From: Bacteroidota bacterium
GTDB taxonomy: Bacteria > Bacteroidota > Bacteroidia > Chitinophagales > Chitinophagaceae
Assembly: GCA_023411775.1 (NCBI GenBank)
Contig: JAEYOL010000101.1
Span: forward strand, 1-17,799
Direction: 5' to 3'
Length of the DNA stretch: 17,799 nt
Below the pieces are notes generated by a model. The model was not told the origin of the DNA, made no database searches, and was given only the letters and a program-made list of their open reading frames with translations. The position numbers and the translations under genes were made by a program. Below, piece after piece: positions 13,124-17,799 of this stretch (position 1 is its first letter; each line of letters begins with the position of its first letter).

Positions 13124-14473
13124 ATGTTTAAAACCAGTTTATTCCTGCTATTATTTGCATTTTCTTTTCCCCGCGGATTTTCTCAATGCCTCACACCACT
13201 TCCCCCGCCCGCCTGTACAGGCACCGAGTCGTTGCTTACCGATAATGAAACGATAACCTCGGGAATCACCAAATGGTATTATGGTGCGTCAACAACCATG
13301 AATAGTCTTACTCTCGACGGTGGAACCCTGGTGGTTTGTGGCGATCTCACTATTGATAAATTTTATATGAATAGTGGTTCGATATACGTCAGACCCGGAG
13401 CCCGCTTTGTGATCAGTTCGGGTATTGGCGCAGGCATCATACTTCGTGGTGATGCATACATCTTCAACTATGGCGTACTCGAAATCCAGCGCAACCTGTC
13501 CTTCGATCCTGGTGCTACAATCGATAAGCCGTCTGTACTGATCAACGCGTCCACTACATCGATCCTCAAAATGTCCAACCAGTATTTTGTTATCAATGAC
13601 CCCTATTCATATTTTGTCAACCATGGCAAAGCTGAGTTCTGGGGCATCATTACCGATCCCAATACTTCCGCGGGCGCTTTATGCTTTGGCGATGGAAGTT
13701 TTACCCGCATGGCCGTATTGATAAACAAAGTAGCCGACTCTTACAGCGTACCCAATGGCAGATCCTGCTTAAATGTTTTTTCATTTAGTCAGTTCAGCAA
13801 CCAGCTTACATCAGATCCAAATTTGTTTGTATGTCTGCCAGCAACACATACCTCTGTGTCGGGCTGCGGAGGATGCCCGGCCAATAACTGGGGCTCCGCG
13901 CAGGTATTCACGGATTGTGCAGGCTGTGATGCCCTGGCGGTATTGGGCACTACGGTAAGTTCGTTTGAAGTCTCATCCAAAAAAGGATTTCATGAATTGC
14001 GATGGATGATCAGCAATCCCGCTCCTGGCGGAATCTGCCGCGTATACCGCTTAAACACCCAGACCAATTTTCAACTCATAGACAGCATACCTGTACGTGA
14101 TGCCCAGACAGGATTTTATACTTCGACCGATTTTCAACCTCAACCCGGAAACAATTATTATATGATCAACTATAGCGATCCCAGGGGAACTACTGTCAAT
14201 AGCAAGACGATTCGAATCTTTACTGAAACTGCGGATGGGTTTACCGTATATCCCAGTCCTTTTAAAAATGATTTTACCATAAAATATTCCAACCCGATAC
14301 GCCAGGTAATTCTTACAGATGTCACCGGCAGGAATGTTCCAATTAATTATTCGTTCAATGCCCTTGCCGGAACGGTGGAGGTTTCGGTAAATGGCAGCAT
14401 CCTGCCCGGCATCTATATCGTGCATATCCGCACCGACAAAAATGTTATGGCAAAAACGATTTTTAAAGAATAA
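13124..14473 (+). CDS. Secreted protein with T9SS type A C-terminal sorting domain
   Basis: 449 residues. A Sec signal peptide (MFKTSLFLLLFAFSFPRGFS, cleavage near QCL) sends it to the periplasm. Residues about 40-175 have short repeating beta-strands with regularly spaced turns (SLTLDGGTLVVCGDLTIDKF, SGSIYVRPGARFVISSG, GDAYIFNYGVLEI), typical of a right-handed beta-helix or beta-roll. Cysteines cluster at 248-268 (CGGC, C265, CAGC). A fibronectin-like beta sandwich probably covers about 278-365. The last 79 residues (371-449: FTVYPSPFKNDFTIKY, VILTDVTGR, LPGIYIVHIRTDKNVMAKTIFKE in part) are the type A sorting domain, which directs export through the type IX system and anchoring on or release from the cell surface. 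No catalytic motif is visible, so adhesin or matrix roles are possible. It is likely controlled by the LytTR gene upstream. Confidence 0.85.
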   Translation: MFKTSLFLLLFAFSFPRGFSQCLTPLPPPACTGTESLLTDNETITSGITKWYYGASTTMNSLTLDGGTLVVCGDLTIDKFYMNSGSIYVRPGARFVISSGIGAGIILRGDAYIFNYGVLEIQRNLSFDPGATIDKPSVLINASTTSILKMSNQYFVINDPYSYFVNHGKAEFWGIITDPNTSAGALCFGDGSFTRMAVLINKVADSYSVPNGRSCLNVFSFSQFSNQLTSDPNLFVCLPATHTSVSGCGGCPANNWGSAQVFTDCAGCDALAVLGTTVSSFEVSSKKGFHELRWMISNPAPGGICRVYRLNTQTNFQLIDSIPVRDAQTGFYTSTDFQPQPGNNYYMINYSDPRGTTVNSKTIRIFTETADGFTVYPSPFKNDFTIKYSNPIRQVILTDVTGRNVPINYSFNALAGTVEVSVNGSILPGIYIVHIRTDKNVMAKTIFKE

Positions 14474-14474
14474 T

Positions 14475-15782
14475 TCAGGAATCCGGATGCTTAAGGATCG
14501 CGTTACCAATGGCGCAGTCCAGGCAACGTTTCTTCTCACAGAACTCGTTACGCAATTCGATCAATGCCTGGGAATCCCGGGCATTTTTGTTTTCAACCTG
14601 CAAGGCCCTGAATCCTTCTGTTATACTATTTCTCTCCGGTTTTACCTGTTGGAGGCAATCCAGTGCCTTTTCCTTAAATCGGTTGTCCCTGTGATAAGAT
14701 CCATAGGCAAACAACAGGGGCGCCACCGAATTAATAATGATATTGTCAGTCATTGCATCACCAATTGTCTTTTTTTTAAAACCCGAAAGCTCATCGAGAT
14801 GATAATGATAGTGCCAGTAATCATTTGCTGTAATCTCAAAAAAGCTTCGGATTTCAGCCACTGAACGGGCCTCTTTGATTTTGGAAAAAAGATGTGTCGA
14901 CTGGTGAATTAAAATCGCCAGTTCAGCCAGGCGTATGGCGGGGAAATTGCCGGGGCGCATACGAAGCAGGTGAATGGGCATCAGAATGGGTTTCAGGTTA
15001 TATTTTGTTTGCAGGAACCTGTATTCCTGTTGTAGCATGATGGGATATTTTTCGGTAAACACCTGCTCCAGCAAACCGGCCTGTCCCAGGAGCAACGCTT
15101 CTACCTGGTGTACCTGTCCTTTATGTCTCGCCAATAAATTTAAGGGCAGGGATCTGGCAATGGCTTCAAAGGCTTCGGCATTTACTTTTATACCAAAATT
15201 CCGGGCGATCATCCACCAGCAGGTTTCCTCCCAATGAAAATTATTCTGGCGCAGGAGATCTTCTACCAAAGACGCTTTTCGCATCAGGCGGGTGGCCAGC
15301 AGGTTTTCTTTCCATCCTTCCCAAACAATTTCCTTTACCAGGTTAATACTTTTTTCACATGGGATGAATGAGTTGGATATCATCAGGTCATCGTACCGGT
15401 GTAGCAAAACCTTCGGTACTCTTGATCCCAACTCCAGCACAGGGATATTCTGTGGCGATGCTATTGTCTTCTTCTCCGGCGAACTGCCATCCTTCGGCAT
15501 ATCATCCTCCCATACGACGTGCAGGATCACGTTATTGTAGTTCGGGTCATGCTGATGTTTATGCCTGTTCCAATCCGATGTCTTGAGATGTAACTCGATA
15601 GTACCCGCCCAGGTGGTTGCATCCAGGGTGATCCTCGCATTACTGAAATCAGGACCCTGGTTGCTGTTATACTGGCCGGGGTTTTGAATAGTCAGCCGCT
15701 CGCCATTTTGCGTCAGCAATTCGCTCTTATTATAATACTGGAATTGCCATATGAACTGCAATAATTTTTCTGAAATTGACAA
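14475..15782 (-). CDS. DUF2851 family protein, function unknown
   Basis: 435 residues, soluble, with no signal peptide or membrane span. It matches the DUF2851 family common in Bacteroidota: an N-terminal LLQFIWQFQYYNKSELLT, the polar GQYNSNQGPDFSNARITLD block (about 36-54), and GTIELHLKTSDWNRHKH with HxHD-like residues following, resembling a small nuclease-like alpha/beta core. That last likeness is only my impression. The C-terminus has four cysteines (C422, C423-like KKRCLDCAIG pattern with E-C-C spacing) that could bind metal or a cluster. The start is a TTG at 15782, because the family N-terminus begins within a few residues of it and no ATG is available upstream. It is the last gene of the kdsC-UbiA-maf operon, 63 bases after maf. 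Its stop codon lies one base from that of the T9SS gene. Confidence 0.85.
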   Translation of the reverse strand: MSISEKLLQFIWQFQYYNKSELLTQNGERLTIQNPGQYNSNQGPDFSNARITLDATTWAGTIELHLKTSDWNRHKHQHDPNYNNVILHVVWEDDMPKDGSSPEKKTIASPQNIPVLELGSRVPKVLLHRYDDLMISNSFIPCEKSINLVKEIVWEGWKENLLATRLMRKASLVEDLLRQNNFHWEETCWWMIARNFGIKVNAEAFEAIARSLPLNLLARHKGQVHQVEALLLGQAGLLEQVFTEKYPIMLQQEYRFLQTKYNLKPILMPIHLLRMRPGNFPAIRLAELAILIHQSTHLFSKIKEARSVAEIRSFFEITANDYWHYHYHLDELSGFKKKTIGDAMTDNIIINSVAPLLFAYGSYHRDNRFKEKALDCLQQVKPERNSITEGFRALQVENKNARDSQALIELRNEFCEKKRCLDCAIGNAILKHPDS

Positions 15783-15830
15783 GACCGTGTTTTACGATCA
15801 AGGTACAAAGCGTCGTTAAGGGTAGCAATG

Positions 15831-15848
15831 TGATTTCAACCGAAATCA
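15831..15848 (-). other. Hairpin across the maf stop codon
   Basis: TGATTTC (15831-15837) and GAAATCA (15842-15848) form a perfect 7-base stem with a 4-base loop. The right arm contains the maf TGA stop (15846-15848). There is no T-tract, so it is a candidate RNA-processing or translation-coupling hairpin between maf and the DUF2851 gene. Confidence 0.35.
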
Positions 15849-16406
15849 AAGGTGATTTAACGCTTGTACAACCCGACTTACCGGCAGACCCATCACGTTG
15901 TAAAAATCGCCTGCGACTGATTTGATTCCCACTACACCAATCCATTCCTGGATCGCGTAGGCACCCGCTTTATCATAGGGTTTATATTTGTCTACATAAA
16001 ATTCAATCTGGCTTTTGTCCAATTCGTGAAACTGCACTTCGGTTGTATCCGCGAAAGCGATTTCTTTTTCACCGCTCAGGATAACGACGCCGGTGATGAC
16101 CTGGTGTTGTTGCCCCGACAATGAGCTAAGTATCTCCACCGCCTCTGCCCTGCTGGTGGGCTTGCCGATCAGTCGTCCATTCAACACAACGATAGTATCG
16201 GCAGCAACGATAGTGGTTTTTCCCTTTACCTCGTGTTTTACAGCCAGTGCCTTTTGTCTCGCAATATAGATTGCAGCTTCAGAAGAAGAAAGATTTTCCG
16301 GGAAAGTTTCAGGGGTTTCTTTCACCAGTACTTCGAAAGGTATCTCTGCCCATTCCAGCAACTGCTTCCTGCGCGGTGACTGTGATGCAAGCACAATTTT
16401 GTTCAT
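15846..16406 (-). CDS. maf: Maf-family nucleotide pyrophosphatase
   Basis: 186 residues, cytoplasmic. Maf proteins hydrolyse non-canonical or excess nucleoside triphosphates to monophosphate and pyrophosphate, and some inhibit septation when overproduced. The signature LASQSPRRKQLL is at 6-17, the catalytic AADTIVV carries Asp 70, GKPTSRAEAVEILSSLSG (81-98) is the lysine/arginine block, and the end has YNVMGLP (169-175). R12, K82 and Q153 are at positions characteristic of the dTTP/UTP-type (YhdE) group rather than the m7GTP-type (YceF) group, so dTTP/UTP activity is my best guess. Its ATG overlaps the stop codon of the UbiA gene (ATGA, 16403-16406), which implies translational coupling. Confidence 0.93.
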   Translation of the reverse strand: MNKIVLASQSPRRKQLLEWAEIPFEVLVKETPETFPENLSSSEAAIYIARQKALAVKHEVKGKTTIVAADTIVVLNGRLIGKPTSRAEAVEILSSLSGQQHQVITGVVILSGEKEIAFADTTEVQFHELDKSQIEFYVDKYKPYDKAGAYAIQEWIGVVGIKSVAGDFYNVMGLPVSRVVQALNHL

Positions 16407-17335
16407 AAATAAAAATAAAAAAAGGTCATCGAAACTATACCGGTGAGCATGGTCAGCTTGAGCAGCGTACTAAGTTTGTGATAGTCCTGCACGGTAACGG
16501 CCTTGAATAATTTTCGGAAAATATATAACAGGGGAAGTATGATCAGCGGCACACAATAAACCACCGCCCACCACCACTGAAACTGTAAAATATAAACCTG
16601 GATCACGATAAGAATTGAGATCAGGATGATCAGCCAGACTGCGATATATACCTTGGCCGCGTTTACGCCCCAAACGATAGGCATCGTTCGGCATCCGTAG
16701 CGTTCGTCACCAGGCATATCTTCTACATCTTTTACGGCTTCCCTGATCAGTGAAATGATAAATGCAAAGCCTGCGTACAGGAAAGCAAACCGGAAAAACT
16801 TAGGCTGACCTGGATGGGCAGCCGCAAAAGCATCAGTGAAAGAAACCTTGGAAAGGAAGATCAACAGGATAGTCCAGGCGGTCAGCAGTGAGATCGCGAT
16901 ATTTCCGATCAGTAATTTTCTTTTGAAGGTGGTGGAGTAAAACCACAACAGGAATACGCAAAATATGTTTGCCAGTACCAGGTACCATTTTTCCCTCAAA
17001 GGCAGGGCCAAAATGGTCAACAAAACCCCGGCAGCACTTAGGATCAGGTGCCAGGCGATTGCCCAGCGACGGTTAATGACTTTGTCAACCACCATTCTTT
17101 CGGGCTTGTTGACTTCATCGATATTAATATCGAAATAGTCGTTGATGATATAGCCTGCTCCGGCGATAAGAACGGATGCAACGAGTAAAAGAATAAAGTT
17201 CCTTGTATCATCGGCAGGTATGTTATTCTCGTAAAGTGGATAGAAAATACAAACCTGGAACAATACCTGTGTCAACGCAATGAATACGAGATTGGGCAGT
17301 CGTATCATTTTCAGGAATGCTGCGATCAATCTCAT
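16403..17335 (-). CDS. UbiA-superfamily prenyltransferase (digeranylgeranylglyceryl-phosphate synthase-like)
   Basis: A 310-residue integral membrane enzyme with about nine hydrophobic spans. The first Asp-rich motif NDYFDINIDEVNKPER (65-80) and the second REAVKDVEDMPGDERYG (198-214) bind the prenyl diphosphate through Mg2+. Both are intact, so it should be active. The form of motif one and the EDMPGD motif are those of proteins often annotated as geranylgeranylglycerol-phosphate geranylgeranyltransferase in Bacteroidota. The acceptor in bacteria is not established, and a quinone or other isoprenoid lipid acceptor is possible. The hydrophilic loop at about 168-182 lies on one membrane face. 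It is co-transcribed with kdsC (57 bases upstream) and overlaps maf by four bases. Confidence 0.85.
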   Translation of the reverse strand: MRLIAAFLKMIRLPNLVFIALTQVLFQVCIFYPLYENNIPADDTRNFILLLVASVLIAGAGYIINDYFDINIDEVNKPERMVVDKVINRRWAIAWHLILSAAGVLLTILALPLREKWYLVLANIFCVFLLWFYSTTFKRKLLIGNIAISLLTAWTILLIFLSKVSFTDAFAAAHPGQPKFFRFAFLYAGFAFIISLIREAVKDVEDMPGDERYGCRTMPIVWGVNAAKVYIAVWLIILISILIVIQVYILQFQWWWAVVYCVPLIILPLLYIFRKLFKAVTVQDYHKLSTLLKLTMLTGIVSMTFFYFYL

Positions 17336-17392
17336 TTATTGCTTTTTTTGGAAAGTTACACTAAGAATAATTTACCGGATTGCTACCCGCTG

Positions 17393-17799
17393 CTAGCGCG
17401 ATGTGACGTGAGTGCTGTGTTGCCAGTGTCCGTTTTGTTTTAGCGCTTTTTCTATCACATCCCGAACGCAACCTAAGCCACCACTATAACCTGAAACGTA
17501 TTTTGATATCGCAATCACCTCAGGTGCCGCGTCGGCGGGACAGGCTGGCAAACCTACCACCGACATGACCTCGAGATCAGGTATATCGTCGCCCATATAC
17601 AATACCCTGGATACGTCTAGTTTATTTGCCGAAATAAATTGCGTGACAAACACTTTCTTATCTTCAACGCCCATATGAATCTCCGCAATTCCCAGTTTAT
17701 GCAAACGATCCACCACGGGCGAAGCGGCAGCGCCTGAAACGGCAAGTACCTGGTATCCTTTTTTTACCGCGAGCTGAAGGGCGTAACCATCTTTTATAT
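17393..17799 (-). CDS. KdsC-like HAD phosphatase, C-terminal 134 residues (5' end outside window)
   Basis: The frame is open to the window edge (last full codon 17795-17797) and stops with TAG at 17393-17395. The visible sequence begins IKDGYALQLAVKKGYQVLAVSG, equivalent to the second motif of KdsC proteins. GVEDKK (motif III lysine) and LYMGDDIPDLEVM (motif IV, Mg2+-binding acids) follow, then CPADAAPEV and SGGLGCVRDVIE, all typical of 3-deoxy-D-manno-octulosonate 8-phosphate phosphatases. The N-terminal DxD nucleophile lies outside. A GTG near 17716 is internal and not the start. The likely role is Kdo synthesis for lipopolysaccharide. C-terminal HAD C0 relatives with other substrates cannot be excluded. 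It leads the operon with UbiA, maf and DUF2851. Confidence 0.85.
   Translation of the reverse strand, partial: IKDGYALQLAVKKGYQVLAVSGAAASPVVDRLHKLGIAEIHMGVEDKKVFVTQFISANKLDVSRVLYMGDDIPDLEVMSVVGLPACPADAAPEVIAISKYVSGYSGGLGCVRDVIEKALKQNGHWQHSTHVTSR

Noticed and set aside
17393..17716. Reading the phosphatase as a complete 107-residue protein from a GTG at 17716
   Set aside because: The same frame continues with strong KdsC homology (motif II region) to the window edge, so it is a truncated view of a longer gene.

Overview
The window looks like chromosomal DNA of a Bacteroidota bacterium, most likely Chitinophagaceae or a near relative. The evidence is a secreted protein with a type IX secretion (T9SS) C-terminal sorting domain, a DUF2851 protein, Bacteroidota-style promoters (TTTG, about 19-20 bases, TAnnTTTG), few Shine-Dalgarno sequences, and a plant/cyanobacterial-type GlgC. 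I see no rRNA, tRNA, CRISPR array, transposase, phage gene or integrase. The window cuts through a gene at each end.

Layout. Positions 1-188 hold the 3' end of an unrecognised + strand gene, followed by about 360 bases of non-coding DNA with two strong hairpins and a degenerate TTGGGAATT repeat. Positions 548-6918 are four minus-strand genes in transcription order glgA, glgC, an SLC45-type sugar MFS transporter, and an exported GH13 neopullulanase/cyclomaltodextrinase. Divergent from glgA, 7053-9756 carries a FucP/GluP-type sugar MFS transporter and a ROK sugar kinase. Together these form an alpha-glucan/glucose block: the periplasmic amylase trims maltodextrin, SLC45 and FucP-type permeases import sugars, the ROK kinase makes hexose phosphate, and GlgC and GlgA store glucose as glycogen. 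No SusC/SusD pair, branching enzyme or phosphorylase is in the window.

Positions 9757-12106 hold a terminator, an overlooked 53-residue single-span membrane protein, lipA (lipoyl synthase), and an uncharacterised exported protein whose true start is a GTG. Positions 12107-14473 form a regulator-target pair on the + strand. The regulator is a LytTR DNA-binding protein with a shortened, phospho-acceptor-less receiver domain. The second gene is a T9SS cargo protein. Upstream of each gene is a pair of 9-base LytTR-like direct repeats with the same 12-base spacer, next to a Bacteroidota-type promoter, which suggests autoregulation plus control of the neighbour.

Positions 14475-17799 are a tight minus-strand operon: kdsC-like phosphatase (cut by the window end), a UbiA prenyltransferase, maf (overlapping the previous gene by ATGA), and a DUF2851 protein with a TTG start. 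This operon converges on the T9SS gene with one base between the stop codons.

The most interesting new material is the LytTR module (pseudo-receiver plus matched repeat pairs). After that come the loss of the zinc-site cysteines in the ROK kinase, the extra transmembrane pair in the FucP-like permease, and the identical 20-base repeats bracketing the SLC45-amylase operon.
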